From contig NZ_VLLA01000003.1 in the NCBI RefSeq assembly GCF_007830635.1, forward strand, positions 1 to 64,000: a stretch of 64,000 bases of DNA, read 5' to 3'. Below, piece after piece: positions 15,621 through 24,481 of this stretch (the stretch's first letter is position 1; every line of letters starts with the position of its first letter). The position numbers were made by a program, and so were the translations under genes. The notes under the pieces were generated by a model. That model did no database searches. It worked only from the letters and a program-made list of their open reading frames with translations, and had not been told where the DNA came from. This stretch comes from Bradyrhizobium huanghuaihaiense. GTDB taxonomy: Bacteria > Pseudomonadota > Alphaproteobacteria > Rhizobiales > Xanthobacteraceae.

Positions 15621-16466
15621 TCAATTACAGGGCTTGCTGTCCTTCGCGTCGAACTTGCCCATCGCGCCGGAGATGACGAAATCGTTGTAGTCGAGCACGA
15701 GCTGGCGCGAGACGCCGTTCTCGTAGAGCTCGAACGCCATCGCGTAGATCGGGGTCTGCTCGCCTTCCTTCTGTTGGGCCTCGCGGTCGAAATAGCTGAC
15801 GGTGACCGGCCAGCGCTTCAGCGACTTCATGTGCTCGTCCGACGTCGACGGATCGGACGAGGTGGCGCGGTCGACGGCGATCGGCTGGCCGATCACGGTC
15901 AGCGTGTTGTAGACCTTCTGGCCGTCGTCGGAGCCGTCATAGACCGAGAGCTCGAGCAGCGACTTGCCGTCCTTGGCGGCGGCAATGATGCGCTGGATCT
16001 GCTCGGTCGGGAACACGATCTTGCCGTCGAGCGTGAAACTCTTCGGCGCCGGCAGCTTCAGCTTGACGTTGATGTGGTCGCCGTCGCGCTCGGCCGAACC
16101 GTCGACCCGGCCGGCGTCGGCCTCGTTCATCCGCGTCTCGATCTTGAAGCGGTAGCTTTTTCCCGCGGCGTCCTCCCAGGAATTGGAGCGGAGGTCGCTG
16201 AGCGTGACCTTGCCCTCGCCGCTGTCGAGCTCGGAGACCTGGCGGAATTCGGAAGTGTAGCCCTCGCAGGAGCTGCCGCTGAAATTGTAGAGGATGCGGC
16301 CGCGCGCGCTGTTGACCGAATTGGAGCGCGACTTGACGAGGCGCAGATCATAGAGCGCCTGGTGCGCCAGGAACGGACCGTTGGCGGCAAGCGCCCCGCC
16401 GCCGGGGCCGAAAGCGGCCACCGCAAGCGCCATCACACCGAGCGAAGTCCGGAAAAGGTGCACCAT
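15621..16466 (-). CDS. EipB-like (DUF1849) periplasmic envelope-integrity protein
   Basis: A 281-residue exported protein with a signal peptide (MVHLFRTSLGVMALAVAAFG, cleavage near ALAANG). The mature part matches DUF1849: HQALYDLRLVKSR, RILYNFSGSSCEGYTSEFRQ, a beta-spiral of repeated strands, and a C-terminal Cys (DSKPCN). Brucella EipB, the founding member, is a beta-spiral periplasmic protein with a disulphide, needed for envelope stress resistance; the Cys in SSCEGY and the terminal Cys here are consistent with that bond. I start at 16466 (AGGGA about 6 nt upstream), not at the in-frame ATG at 16499. Stand-alone gene. Confidence 0.88.
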   Translation of the reverse strand: MVHLFRTSLGVMALAVAAFGPGGGALAANGPFLAHQALYDLRLVKSRSNSVNSARGRILYNFSGSSCEGYTSEFRQVSELDSGEGKVTLSDLRSNSWEDAAGKSYRFKIETRMNEADAGRVDGSAERDGDHINVKLKLPAPKSFTLDGKIVFPTEQIQRIIAAAKDGKSLLELSVYDGSDDGQKVYNTLTVIGQPIAVDRATSSDPSTSDEHMKSLKRWPVTVSYFDREAQQKEGEQTPIYAMAFELYENGVSRQLVLDYNDFVISGAMGKFDAKDSKPCN

Positions 16467-16695
16467 GTCTGTTCCCTGAGGAAAGCGCAGATTCGTCATT
16501 TTAATGACCGTTCCATTGCGTCGCAACTGAGGCCGTTTCACGTAAAGTTGCGGCCCCCGCATTGAACTTGCTGGCCTGCCTCAACAAAATGCAGTCCCCT
16601 TCGGTTGCTTGCATGTGGCGGCTCGATGGGCGAAACAGGGCGCGCCCGGTCGCCTGCGGCGCCGGGGCGAATGATTTTGGACAACGAGGTCGGAC

Positions 16696-17163
16696 ATGGC
16701 GGGCACGGTCGAGCAGAAACTGGCGGAACAGGGCATCAAGCTGCACGAGGCCCCCACCCCCGTCGCCAATTACGTGCCCTTCGTGCGGACCGGCAACTTG
16801 CTGTTCGTCTCCGGCCAGGTCTGCTTCGACCCCGCCGGCAAGCTGATCGCCAAGGGCAAGCTCGGCGCCGGCGTCTCCATCGAGGACGGGGCGGCGGCCG
16901 CGCGCGGCTGCGCGGTCAACCTGCTGGCCCAGGTCAAGGCGGCGCTCGGCGACCTCGACAAGGTCGTGCGCGTGGTGCGCCTCGGCGGCTTCATCAACTC
17001 GGCGCCGGACTTCCTGGATGGGCCGAAGGTGCTCAACGGCGCCTCCGACCTGATGGTCGCCGCCTTCGGTGACAAGGGCCGCCACGCCCGCACCACCGTC
17101 GGCGTCGCCTCGCTGCCCGCAGACGCGGCGGTCGAGGTCGAAGGCGTGTTCGAGGTCGCCTGA
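16696..17163 (+). CDS. RidA family protein, chorismate-mutase-like subgroup
   Basis: A 155-residue YjgF-like protein of the longer subgroup (COG0251, often annotated as endoribonuclease L-PSP). Signatures: NYVPFVRTGNLLFVSGQVCFD, GCAVNLLAQVKAALGDLDKV, VRLGGFINSAPDF, and the C-terminal GRHARTTVGVASLPADAAVE, in which the Arg is the position used for carboxylate binding in RidA. It is followed 5 nt later by a GDPD gene, so the two probably form an operon. A specific substrate is not predictable. Confidence 0.88.
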   Translation: MAGTVEQKLAEQGIKLHEAPTPVANYVPFVRTGNLLFVSGQVCFDPAGKLIAKGKLGAGVSIEDGAAAARGCAVNLLAQVKAALGDLDKVVRVVRLGGFINSAPDFLDGPKVLNGASDLMVAAFGDKGRHARTTVGVASLPADAAVEVEGVFEVA

Positions 17164-17168
17164 CGCGC

Positions 17169-17915
17169 ATGCGCGCTCCGGATTGGCTGACAGCCCGGCC
17201 GGTCGCCCATCGCGGCCTGCACGACATTTCCCGCGGCATCGTCGAGAACATGCCGGGCGCGGTGCAGGCTGCGATCGCTGGCAATTTCTCGATCGAGGTC
17301 GATATCCAGCTCTCCGCCGACGGCGAGGCCATGGTGCACCATGACCACGCGCTCGGCCGCCTCACCGAGGCCACCGGCGAGGTGATCGGGAGGACCGCGG
17401 CCGAGCTGAAGGCCGTCAGGTTCAAGGACACCGACGAGCGGATGATGTCGCTCTCGGACCTCTGCGCCATGGTCGCCGGCCGCGTACCGCTGGTGATCGA
17501 GGTGAAGAGCCGTTTCGGCGGCGACCGCAAGCTGGTGAAGCGGATGGCCGAGGTGCTGGCATCCTATGACGGCCCCGCGGTCGGCATGTCCTTCGACCCC
17601 GACCAGGTGCTGGCGCTGCGCGAGCTCTTGCCCGCCCGCCCGCGTGGCATCGTCGCGCAGCGGAGCTACGAGGACGAATACTGGGCCTACCTGACCCAGG
17701 CGCAGCGCGACAGCATGCTGTACCTGCGCCACGGTTTCCAGACCCAGCCGCATTTCGTCGCCTTCAAGGTCGACCACCTGCCGGCCCCCGCCCCCTGGAT
17801 TGCCCGCAATTTGTTCGGCTGCGCCCTGCTGGGCTGGACCGTGCGCACGCCGGAGCAGCGGACGCGGGTCGGGCAATACGCGGATCAGATGATTTTTGAG
17901 GGGTTCGTGCCGTAG
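17169..17915 (+). CDS. Glycerophosphodiester phosphodiesterase
   Basis: A 248-residue cytosolic GDPD (UgpQ-like). It hydrolyses glycerophosphodiesters to glycerol-3-phosphate and an alcohol in phospholipid turnover. Catalytic residues are visible: His14-Arg15 (VAHRGLHD), Glu43 and Asp45 (SIEVDIQLSADGE), His58 (MVHHDH), and Glu/Lys in PLVIEVKSRF. There is no signal peptide, which fits the cytosolic form. It lies 5 nt after a RidA-family gene and is followed by a hairpin repeat at 17924. Confidence 0.92.
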   Translation: MRAPDWLTARPVAHRGLHDISRGIVENMPGAVQAAIAGNFSIEVDIQLSADGEAMVHHDHALGRLTEATGEVIGRTAAELKAVRFKDTDERMMSLSDLCAMVAGRVPLVIEVKSRFGGDRKLVKRMAEVLASYDGPAVGMSFDPDQVLALRELLPARPRGIVAQRSYEDEYWAYLTQAQRDSMLYLRHGFQTQPHFVAFKVDHLPAPAPWIARNLFGCALLGWTVRTPEQRTRVGQYADQMIFEGFVP

Positions 17916-17923
17916 CCTCTGGC

Positions 17924-17949
17924 GTCGTCCTGGCGAAAGCCAGGACGAC
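17924..17949. repeat. Short hairpin repeat GTCGTCCTGGC-GAAA-GCCAGGACGAC
   Basis: Perfect 11-bp arms around GAAA, 8 nt after the GDPD stop. It may end transcription, although no T-tract follows. It shares GTCGTCC/GGACGAC ends with the repeats at 10073 and 10389. Confidence 0.75.
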
Positions 17950-18021
17950 TCGTGGATAGAGTTACGCACTCCAGTTCCCGCCCCCTTGAAGTCACTGCTG
18001 CAATGCACGATCTTGGGCGCA

Positions 18022-19263
18022 ATGGCATCATCCGACATTACGCTCGAGGCCGTACCGTCCATTGGCGAAGTCTCGCCCGGGGATTGGGACGCTTGTGCCA
18101 ATCCCGGCGGCCGCTGCACTGGGGCTGGAAACGGAACCTCATCCGCCTTTCCAGGCGATTCCCTCGGCCTCTCAAGACCCGCCTATAACCCGTTCGTCTC
18201 GCACGCATTTCTATCCGCGGTCGAGAAATCGGGTTCGGCAACGATCCGTACCGGCTGGGGCCCTCGGCATCTCGTGGCCAAGCTCGACGGCCGCGTCGCC
18301 GGCGTCGTGCCCTGCTATCTGAAATCGCATTCTCAGGGCGAATACGTCTTCGACCGCGGCTGGGCGGATGCATATGAGCGCGCCGGCGGACGCTACTATC
18401 CGAAGCTTCAGGTCTCGGTTCCCTTCACCCCCGCGACGGGACCGCGGCTGCTGGTCCGCGACGGCGTCGACCGCGAGCGGATCAGGGAGGCACTGGCGAG
18501 CGGGCTGGTGGCGCTCTGCGGCGTCAGCAAAGCCTCGTCCCTTCACGTCACCTTCGCGCGCGAGGACGAATGGAAGCTGCTCGCTGGGCACGGCTTCCTC
18601 CAGCGCACCGACCAGCAGTTCCACTGGCACAACCAGGGTTTTGCCAACTTCGACGACTTCCTGGCAACGATGAACGCGCGCCATCGCAAGTCGATCAAGC
18701 GCGAGCGGCGCGACGCGCTGGCGGCCGGGATCACGATCCATTGGCTCACCGGAAAAGACATCACCGAGGATGCCTGGGACGCCTTCTTCGAATTCTACAT
18801 GGAGACCGGTTCGCGCAAATGGGGCCGGCCGTATCTCACACGCGAGTTCTTCTCATTGATCGGCGAGACCATGAGCGAGGACGTGCTGCTGGTGATGGCC
18901 CGCCGCAACGGCCGCTGGATCGCGGGCGCGATCAACTTCATCGGCTCGGACACGCTGTTCGGCCGCAACTGGGGCGCGGTCGAGCATCACCCGTTCCTGC
19001 ATTTCGAGGTCTGCTACTATCAAGCGATCGATTTCGCCATCAAACATGGCCTCAGGAATGTCGAAGCCGGCGCGCAGGGCGAGCACAAGATCGCGCGCGG
19101 CTATCTGCCGAAGACGACCCACTCCGCCCATTTCATCGCCGATCCCGGCCTGCGCCGCGCCATCGATGACTACCTCAAGCGCGAGCGCGCCTATGTCGCC
19201 GAGGCCGGGCGCGAGCTTGCCGAGCTCGGCCCGTTCCGCAAAGGCATCGACGAGGCGCCTTGA
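18022..19263 (+). CDS. GNAT-fold acyltransferase, COG3146 (peptidogalycan biosynthesis-like)
   Basis: A 413-residue protein of the DUF482/COG3146 family, two fused GNAT-like folds as in FemX-type proteins. Diagnostic segments: YNPFVSHAFLSAVEKSGSA, LKSHSQGEYVFDRGWADAYE, QQFHWHNQGFANFDDFLA, NARHRKSIKRERRDALA, and LHFEVCYYQAIDFAIKHGL followed by NVEAGAQGEHKIARGYLP. The chemical substrate of this family is not established. The first 40-odd codons upstream of 18022 in the same frame look non-coding, so I use that ATG, which has only a weak ribosome binding site. It is 66 nt upstream of the HIT gene. Confidence 0.85.
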   Translation: MASSDITLEAVPSIGEVSPGDWDACANPGGRCTGAGNGTSSAFPGDSLGLSRPAYNPFVSHAFLSAVEKSGSATIRTGWGPRHLVAKLDGRVAGVVPCYLKSHSQGEYVFDRGWADAYERAGGRYYPKLQVSVPFTPATGPRLLVRDGVDRERIREALASGLVALCGVSKASSLHVTFAREDEWKLLAGHGFLQRTDQQFHWHNQGFANFDDFLATMNARHRKSIKRERRDALAAGITIHWLTGKDITEDAWDAFFEFYMETGSRKWGRPYLTREFFSLIGETMSEDVLLVMARRNGRWIAGAINFIGSDTLFGRNWGAVEHHPFLHFEVCYYQAIDFAIKHGLRNVEAGAQGEHKIARGYLPKTTHSAHFIADPGLRRAIDDYLKRERAYVAEAGRELAELGPFRKGIDEAP

Positions 19264-19329
19264 CGCCTTGCCGTGGCTGGTGACAGTAAGCGGAAAATTC
19301 CAAGGGTGAAATTCTCGGGAGCCCCCGCC

Positions 19330-19758
19330 ATGACCGCCTACGACACCAACAACATCTTCGCAAAGATCCTGCGCGGCGAGTTTCCCTGCCACAAGGTCTA
19401 TGAAGACGAGCACGTGTTTGCCTTCCTTGACATCATGCCGCGCGTGCCCGGCCACACGCTGGTGATCCCGAAGGCCCCTGCCCGCAACATTCTCGACATC
19501 AAGCCCGACGACTACGCCCATGTCGCGCGCGGCGCGCACAAGATCGCAGCGGCCGCGATGAAGGCGTTCAACGCCGACGGCATCACCGTGCAGCAATTCA
19601 ACGAGCCCGCCGGCGGTCAGGTGGTGTTTCACCTGCACATGCACGTGATGCCGCGCCACGACGGCGTCGCCATGCTGCCGCCCGCGAGCCGCAAGGAAGA
19701 CGTCAAGGTGCTGGAAGAGAACGCGACCAAATTGATCGCGGCGTTGAAGGCGGGCTGA
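19330..19758 (+). CDS. HIT family (Hint/HinT-like) nucleotide hydrolase
   Basis: A 142-residue HIT-domain protein. The catalytic H-x-H-x-H-x-x motif is HLHMHVMP in QVVFHLHMHVMPRH, and the N-terminal block NIFAKILRGEFPCHKVYEDE is typical of bacterial Hint. It hydrolyses nucleoside phosphoramidates, releasing AMP. The ATG at 19330 follows GGGAGCC; a longer frame from 19273 lacks support. It is probably co-transcribed with the COG3146 gene. Confidence 0.93.
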   Translation: MTAYDTNNIFAKILRGEFPCHKVYEDEHVFAFLDIMPRVPGHTLVIPKAPARNILDIKPDDYAHVARGAHKIAAAAMKAFNADGITVQQFNEPAGGQVVFHLHMHVMPRHDGVAMLPPASRKEDVKVLEENATKLIAALKAG

Positions 19759-19762
19759 GATC

Positions 19763-19832
19763 CGTAGCCCGGATGGAGCGAAGCGCAATCCGGGACAGCT
19801 CCCGCATTCCGCTCCGCTTCATGCGGGCTACG
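19763..19832. repeat. Dispersed palindromic repeat (GTAGCCCGGAT class)
   Basis: Arms CGTAGCCCGGATGGAGCG and CATGCGGGCTACG; a second copy of the element at 14894. Confidence 0.8.
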
Positions 19833-19844
19833 ATCTCTCCTCCT

Positions 19845-19931
19845 CGTCATTGCGAGCGCAGTGAAGCAATCCAGACTCTTTCAGCGGATGCAGTCTGGAT
19901 TGCTTCGTCGCAAGGCCTCCTCGCAATGACG
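19845..19931. repeat. Dispersed palindromic repeat (CGTCATTGCGAG class)
   Basis: Arms CGTCATTGCGAG and CTCGCAATGACG with inner arms GAAGCAATCCAGA / TCTGGATTGCTTC. A near-identical element is at 44565-44644. Confidence 0.85.
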
Positions 19932-19942
19932 GAGGAGAGACC

Positions 19943-20434
19943 TCACTCCGTCTCGAAATCACCCTTCTGTGGCGCCGCCAGTGGCGTGAACTCGCAGCGG
20001 TCGGGCTTGATGTCGATCAGCGGCGTGTTGTCGATGCAATCGAGGCCGCGCACCAGAATGGCATTGCCCTCGATCCCGACCAGCTTCACGATCGAGGTGC
20101 CGATCGGATTGGGACGCACCGGCGAGCGCAGCGAAAAGGTGCCGCGGGTCTTCTCGTTGTTCTTCGGGCTCTGCAGGATGATGTCGCGGCGCGACCTGTC
20201 GAGCCAGTAGAGCACTTCGAGATTGCTGTAGAAATCGACGCCCTTGATGGCCGGCACGAACGGCTCGAAGATCTCGAGCCGGCAGATCGGACCGTCCTGG
20301 CGCCCCTGCCGCGGCGTCTCCAGCCGCGAGGTCCAGGGCGTGCGGATGCGGCCGATGAAGACGAGGCCGGCATCCACGATGGATGGCAGCTCGATGGCGA
20401 CCTCGCCCTCGCGGAGTTCGTTTTCGCGAACCAT
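19943..20434 (-). CDS. trmO: TrmO-type tRNA m6t6A37 methyltransferase (TsaA/UPF0066)
   Basis: A 163-residue single-domain member of the TsaA/VirR fold. Signatures: IGRIRTPWTSRLETPRQGRQ, which is the SAM-binding start of the family; VLYWLDRSRRD; RGTFSLRSPVRPNPIGTSIV with the conserved RPNPIG; and DCIDNTPLIDIKPD, the conserved D-x-x-D-x-TP-x-x-DIKPY-like block. E. coli TrmO N6-methylates t6A37 in tRNA-Thr. Some proteobacterial homologues lack the C-terminal domain, as here. Confidence in the fold is high, in the exact substrate moderate. Confidence 0.82.
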   Translation of the reverse strand: MVRENELREGEVAIELPSIVDAGLVFIGRIRTPWTSRLETPRQGRQDGPICRLEIFEPFVPAIKGVDFYSNLEVLYWLDRSRRDIILQSPKNNEKTRGTFSLRSPVRPNPIGTSIVKLVGIEGNAILVRGLDCIDNTPLIDIKPDRCEFTPLAAPQKGDFETE

Positions 20435-20468
20435 AATTCCTGTTCCTTAAGCCTGTTCGCCGGTGGTT

Positions 20469-20819
20469 TTAGCCCAACCACCACTTGCCGGCCAGCATGA
20501 AGACTTCGCCGGTGACAACGCCCGCAAAGATCGAACGGCGGGTCAGGAGGAAAACGATCAGGCCGGCACCGACCGCGCCGTAGCGCAGAACATCAGGCAC
20601 GCTGGCCAACGCCCCGGGCGGCTCGACAACGATCTGGGCGATCACGCCGGCCAGGATCGCGGTCGCGACCGCTCTCACCCAGACCAGCAGCTCGGAGCCC
20701 TCGTCGATGCCTCCGCCGAACCACAGGCCCAGCATGCGCCAGATCTGGTTGGGAACGACGCCGGCGACGAACAGCACAACAAGCGCATGCCAGTCGCCGA
20801 TCGCTTGCGCAAAGCTCAT
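20469..20819 (-). CDS. AzlD family branched-chain amino acid transporter subunit
   Basis: A 116-residue membrane protein with about four hydrophobic segments (ALVVLFVAGVVPNQIWRMLG, AVATAILAGVIAQIVV, and GLIVFLLTRRSIFAGVVTGE). AzlD is the small partner of AzlC in LIV-E-type amino acid exporters. Its ATG overlaps the azlC stop by 4 nt (ATGA), so the two are translationally coupled. An upstream in-frame codon at 20840 lies inside azlC and is unlikely. Confidence 0.88.
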   Translation of the reverse strand: MSFAQAIGDWHALVVLFVAGVVPNQIWRMLGLWFGGGIDEGSELLVWVRAVATAILAGVIAQIVVEPPGALASVPDVLRYGAVGAGLIVFLLTRRSIFAGVVTGEVFMLAGKWWLG

Positions 20820-21556
20820 GCGCGCACCTCCCGCCACCAATGCACGCCATAGGCGATGGTACCGGCCGCCACGCCGCTCACGAGGATGTCGAGGCCGGAG
20901 TTCATCTTAGCCGCCAGAGGATAGAGCAATATCCCGAGCGTCAGCGCCACGACATCGGCAACCTCGCGGCTGTTGCGCGCGGTCGAGAACAGGAACGACA
21001 GCGGCGTCAGCAGCAGGATCGCCGCGCCAAGCGTCTGCGTCAGGTTGGCGGCGAGGAAATAGCCGACCGTGTTGGCGACGAGGCACACCGAGACCAGGCC
21101 ACAGCCGAGCCCGTGGACAAAGGCAATGCGCCGCTCGCGCGGCACCAGCGGCAGGAAGCGGTGGCATTCGACCCACAGCGTCACCGCGGTCAGATGCGCG
21201 GCGAAGACCAGCTCACGCCGTTTCGTCGTCGGCGTGCGCATCAGCGGCAGCACCGAGACCACCATCGGAAACAGGCGGATGGCGCTGACGGTCACGGCGA
21301 TTGCCGACTGGATGATGGTGGCGCCCGAGCCGAGCGTGGTGATCAGGATGATCTGCGCCGGACCTGCCCAGACGAACAACGTCGAGCAGAGCGCCCAGAG
21401 CAGGCTGAAATGGGTGTCGTGGGCGAGCGCGCCGATGCCGAGATAGGTCACGAACAGCACGATGGTGAGGATCGTCTGCGTGATCGAGCGCAGCCCCCAC
21501 GCAAAGGCGCGCCACGGACTTTGCCATTGAGGTGAATCGAGCGGGGGAAGCGCCAC
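20816..21556 (-). CDS. AzlC family branched-chain amino acid exporter subunit
   Basis: A 246-residue inner-membrane protein with about six to seven hydrophobic segments. The AzlC block is visible as FVWAGPAQIILITTLGSGATI and the following VSAIRLFPMVVSVLPLM. With AzlD it forms a LIV-E-type exporter of branched-chain or other hydrophobic amino acids. It overlaps azlD by 4 nt. Substrate is inferred from the family only. Confidence 0.9.
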   Translation of the reverse strand: MALPPLDSPQWQSPWRAFAWGLRSITQTILTIVLFVTYLGIGALAHDTHFSLLWALCSTLFVWAGPAQIILITTLGSGATIIQSAIAVTVSAIRLFPMVVSVLPLMRTPTTKRRELVFAAHLTAVTLWVECHRFLPLVPRERRIAFVHGLGCGLVSVCLVANTVGYFLAANLTQTLGAAILLLTPLSFLFSTARNSREVADVVALTLGILLYPLAAKMNSGLDILVSGVAAGTIAYGVHWWREVRA

Positions 21557-21664
21557 GGGAGGGTTGGCCGGGGTTACGGAATCGTGGCTGCATAACGGGC
21601 AATGCGGCGGCCCGCGTCAAGGAAGCGCGCGGCGGGGCTGGCATGCGTGGAGAGACAGAAGCCC

Positions 21665-22687
21665 CTAACCGCTCACGCCCCGGTTCTTCAGCACGAAGCA
21701 GGCGCCGCCGGCCTTGCGGATCTTATTGCACAGATCGTCCGCCTCGTTGCGCGTGTCCGCGCCGATGCGCACCTGGTAGAACGCGCGCGTGCCGCGGCTG
21801 CGCATCACCGAGCTCAGCAGGCTCGGATCGCGCTCGCCGATCACCGCGCTCAGATGCGTGACCGCGCGGGAATACATCGCCAGCGCCTTGTTGCGGTCAA
21901 AGCCGGCGGCGAGCTGCACGCCCCAGATCTTCGCGGCGGCAAGCTCGACATGCTGCTCGAGCTCGGCGACGAACGGATTTGGCGCACGCTTCAACAGCGC
22001 CATGAGATCGCGGCAGCTCGTCGGTGGCGAACTCGGCGGCCCCTTGCCGGTGCTGCCCGCCTTGGCCCAGGCGTCAACGCTCGTGCCCGTGATGGCGTAG
22101 ACATAGTTGCGGGTCTGCTCCGGCATCGGGCCGGTGCCGGCGAGCCATTCCTGTACGCGGCGCGGTCCGGCGTTGTAGGCGGCTGCGGCAAGGCCGAGAT
22201 TGCCGAACTGGTTGCGCAGCTCGTTCAGGAATTCGGCCGACTTCGGCAATGCCTGAACCGGGTTGAAAGGATTGAGCAACCCGCGCTCGCTCGCGGTGCC
22301 CGGCATGAACTGCGCGATGCCCTGCGCATGCTCGCCGCTGCGCGTCATGGGGCCCACCGCATCGGCCTGGAAGCGGCTTTCCTGCCAGATCACGCGGGCG
22401 AAGAATTCCAGCGGCAGATTGGCATCGCGCGCGGCCGCCTCGACGATCAGGCAGATCGATTCCCGCGTGTCGCTCTCCCGCGCATTCGCCGGCTTTGGCG
22501 GCGGCATTGCGAGCTCCTCGACGCTGGGGACGGCGATATCGGTTTTCGCGGGCGAGCTGTCCCATGCTGCGGCCTGCGTCGCCGACGCGACCAGTGCGAC
22601 AACGACAAGTGCTGCAATTCGCGCCAACACTGCCCAAGCATCGCTGTGGCGCGGGCCGGTGCGGCATGCGACAAGTTGTTCTGCCAT
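21665..22687 (-). CDS. Lytic transglycosylase (SLT) with C-terminal SPOR-like domain
   Basis: A 340-residue exported murein hydrolase. After an N-terminal hydrophobic signal (VLARIAALVVVALVASATQA) comes a family 1 SLT domain: catalytic Glu in FARVIWQESRFQADAVG, then GEHAQGIAQFMPGTASERGL, and AAAAYNAGPRRVQEWL with the conserved AYNAG. The last about 40 residues (FYQVRIGADTRNEADDLC, GACFVLKNRG) resemble a SPOR peptidoglycan-binding domain, which would target septal glycans. Start is ambiguous between ATGs at 22687 and 22702, both with weak ribosome binding sites. The gene is divergent from the TRAP-type binding protein, with starts 60 bp or fewer apart. Confidence 0.9.
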   Translation of the reverse strand: MAEQLVACRTGPRHSDAWAVLARIAALVVVALVASATQAAAWDSSPAKTDIAVPSVEELAMPPPKPANARESDTRESICLIVEAAARDANLPLEFFARVIWQESRFQADAVGPMTRSGEHAQGIAQFMPGTASERGLLNPFNPVQALPKSAEFLNELRNQFGNLGLAAAAYNAGPRRVQEWLAGTGPMPEQTRNYVYAITGTSVDAWAKAGSTGKGPPSSPPTSCRDLMALLKRAPNPFVAELEQHVELAAAKIWGVQLAAGFDRNKALAMYSRAVTHLSAVIGERDPSLLSSVMRSRGTRAFYQVRIGADTRNEADDLCNKIRKAGGACFVLKNRGVSG

Positions 22688-22747
22688 GTGGCATCGTGCC
22701 ATGGTTCGACGAGTTGCCAATATATGCTGACTGACCTGCTTCTCCCA

Positions 22748-23740
22748 ATGCGTTCCCCTGCCAGACGGATCCGCGCGATCCTGGCCCTCGCCGCCCTCGT
22801 CCTGTCCACTGCTCCGGCCCTGGCACAGGTCAGCTGGCGGATGACCACGGAATACCCCAAAAACAACATTTCCGGCATCGGCCTCACCACTTTCGCCGAT
22901 CGCGTCGCTGCGCGCACAAACGGTTTCGTGACCGTGACGAGCGCCTTCGACAACGAGCTCAAGATCAATTCGGGCGAGATGCCGCGGGCGGCGCTGGACG
23001 GCCGCATCGCCGGCGGCGATGCCTTTGCGGGCGCACTGTCCGGCCTCGATCCGGTGCTCGGCCTCTCCACACTGCCCTTCCTGGTGCAATCAGTCGACGT
23101 CGCGCGCGCCACCAATGCGCGGGCGCGCACGCTCTACGAGAAGGCGTTCGCCGCCCGCGGTCTGAAGCTGCTCTATGTAACGATCTGGCCGGCGACGGGC
23201 CTCTGGTCCGATCATGCGCTCGCAGGCGCCGACGATCTGCCGAAACTGAACCTGCGCGCCTACGACGCCAATTCCAGTGCAGTGATGCGCACCGCCGGAG
23301 CCAATGCGCAGTTCCTGCCGATGGACAAGGCGCTCGCCGGCCTGAAGGAGCACCAGTTGAACGCGTTCCTCACCTCCGGCGATGGCGGTGCGGGACGCAA
23401 GCTCTGGGACTTCCTGCCGCATTTCACGGCCATCAATTATGCGATGCCGATCTCGATCGCCTTCGTCCGCAGCGAGACGTTCGCGGAGCTGTCCGAGCCG
23501 ATGCAGCGCGAGGTGATGGCGGCCGCGGCCGAGACCGAGCAGAGCCAGTTCGCGCTGCTCGCCCATCGCACCGCGGAGAATTACGCACGCATGCGCGACA
23601 ACGGCGTCATCATCGCCGAGCCCGCGCCGCAATCTCTCATCGGAGCGCTCCGCAACGCCGCCACCAGCACGATCGCCGCCTGGGAGGCCCAGGCCGGCCC
23701 GGACGCCGCCGCGATCGCCGCATGGGCCCGGCGGCAATGA
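22748..23740 (+). CDS. TRAP-type (DctP) periplasmic binding protein
   Basis: A 330-residue exported binding protein. A twin-Arg-free Sec signal (MRSPARRIRAILALAALVLS, cleavage near ALAQ) precedes the DctP fold: VSWRMTTEYPKNNISG, LPFLVQSVDVARATNAR, PKLNLRAYDANSSAVMRTAG and FLTSGDGGAGRKLWDFLPHF. DctP proteins deliver organic acids to DctQM permeases, but none is encoded next to it, so it is an orphan or works with a distant permease. An upstream in-frame ATG at 22724 would add eight residues. Confidence 0.87.
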   Translation: MRSPARRIRAILALAALVLSTAPALAQVSWRMTTEYPKNNISGIGLTTFADRVAARTNGFVTVTSAFDNELKINSGEMPRAALDGRIAGGDAFAGALSGLDPVLGLSTLPFLVQSVDVARATNARARTLYEKAFAARGLKLLYVTIWPATGLWSDHALAGADDLPKLNLRAYDANSSAVMRTAGANAQFLPMDKALAGLKEHQLNAFLTSGDGGAGRKLWDFLPHFTAINYAMPISIAFVRSETFAELSEPMQREVMAAAAETEQSQFALLAHRTAENYARMRDNGVIIAEPAPQSLIGALRNAATSTIAAWEAQAGPDAAAIAAWARRQ

Positions 23741-23812
23741 CGCGGGCGGGCCTTGACTTGACGTCTGATCCGACTAGCAACGGGCGGCAGTCTCAACGCG
23801 GGTTCCACCCTG

Positions 23813-24451
23813 ATGGCCACAATCTATTTTGACCTCGACGGCACGCTGACCAACCCGAAGCCCGGGATCACCCGCTCGATCCAGTACGCGCTGGAGCGGC
23901 TGAACCTGGCGGTGCCGAGCGAGGACGAGCTGACCTGGTGCATCGGGCCGCCGCTGCTTGCCAGCCTGAAGAAGCTCACGGGAAGCGAGGAGCTCGCCGA
24001 CCGGGCGCTGCTGCTCTATCGCGAACGCTTTTCCGATATCGGCCTGTTCGAGAACGAAGCCTATGCCGGCATCGTGGACACGCTGACAACGCTCGCCGCG
24101 ACGACGCCGCGCATGTTCGTGGCCACCAGCAAGCCCGCGGTCTATGCCACCCGCATCGTCGATCATTTCGGCCTGAAACCGTATTTCGAGCGCGTGTTCG
24201 GCTCCGAGCTCGACGGCACCCGCGTCGACAAGCGCGACCTGCTGCGCTACGCGCTCGACGAGGCCAAGGTCGATCCCGCCAGCGCCATCATGATCGGCGA
24301 CCGCAGCCATGACGTGGTCGGCGCCCGCACCAACGGCATGACCGCGATCGGCGTGCTCTACGGCTATGGCAGCGAGGCCGAGCTGCGGGACGCCGGCGCG
24401 CATCGCATCTGCGCCGCGCATCCGGAGCTGCTCGGCCATTGCGTCGCGTAA
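23813..24451 (+). CDS. HAD-superfamily phosphatase, Gph-like
   Basis: A 212-residue HAD phosphatase with a Gph/PGPase-type cap. Motif I is YFDLDGTLTN (Asp7 nucleophile, Asp9 acid/base), motif II the Thr/Ser in MFVATSKP, motif III the Lys in DKRDLLRYAL and motif IV IMIGDRSHDVVGA. The closest functional family is phosphoglycolate phosphatase, but 5'-nucleotidases and pyrophosphatases share the pattern. Single gene, convergent with the nitrilase. Confidence 0.88.
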   Translation: MATIYFDLDGTLTNPKPGITRSIQYALERLNLAVPSEDELTWCIGPPLLASLKKLTGSEELADRALLLYRERFSDIGLFENEAYAGIVDTLTTLAATTPRMFVATSKPAVYATRIVDHFGLKPYFERVFGSELDGTRVDKRDLLRYALDEAKVDPASAIMIGDRSHDVVGARTNGMTAIGVLYGYGSEAELRDAGAHRICAAHPELLGHCVA

Positions 24452-24481
24452 CGTAAGCCCGTCTTCCCGCGATTGCAGCGA

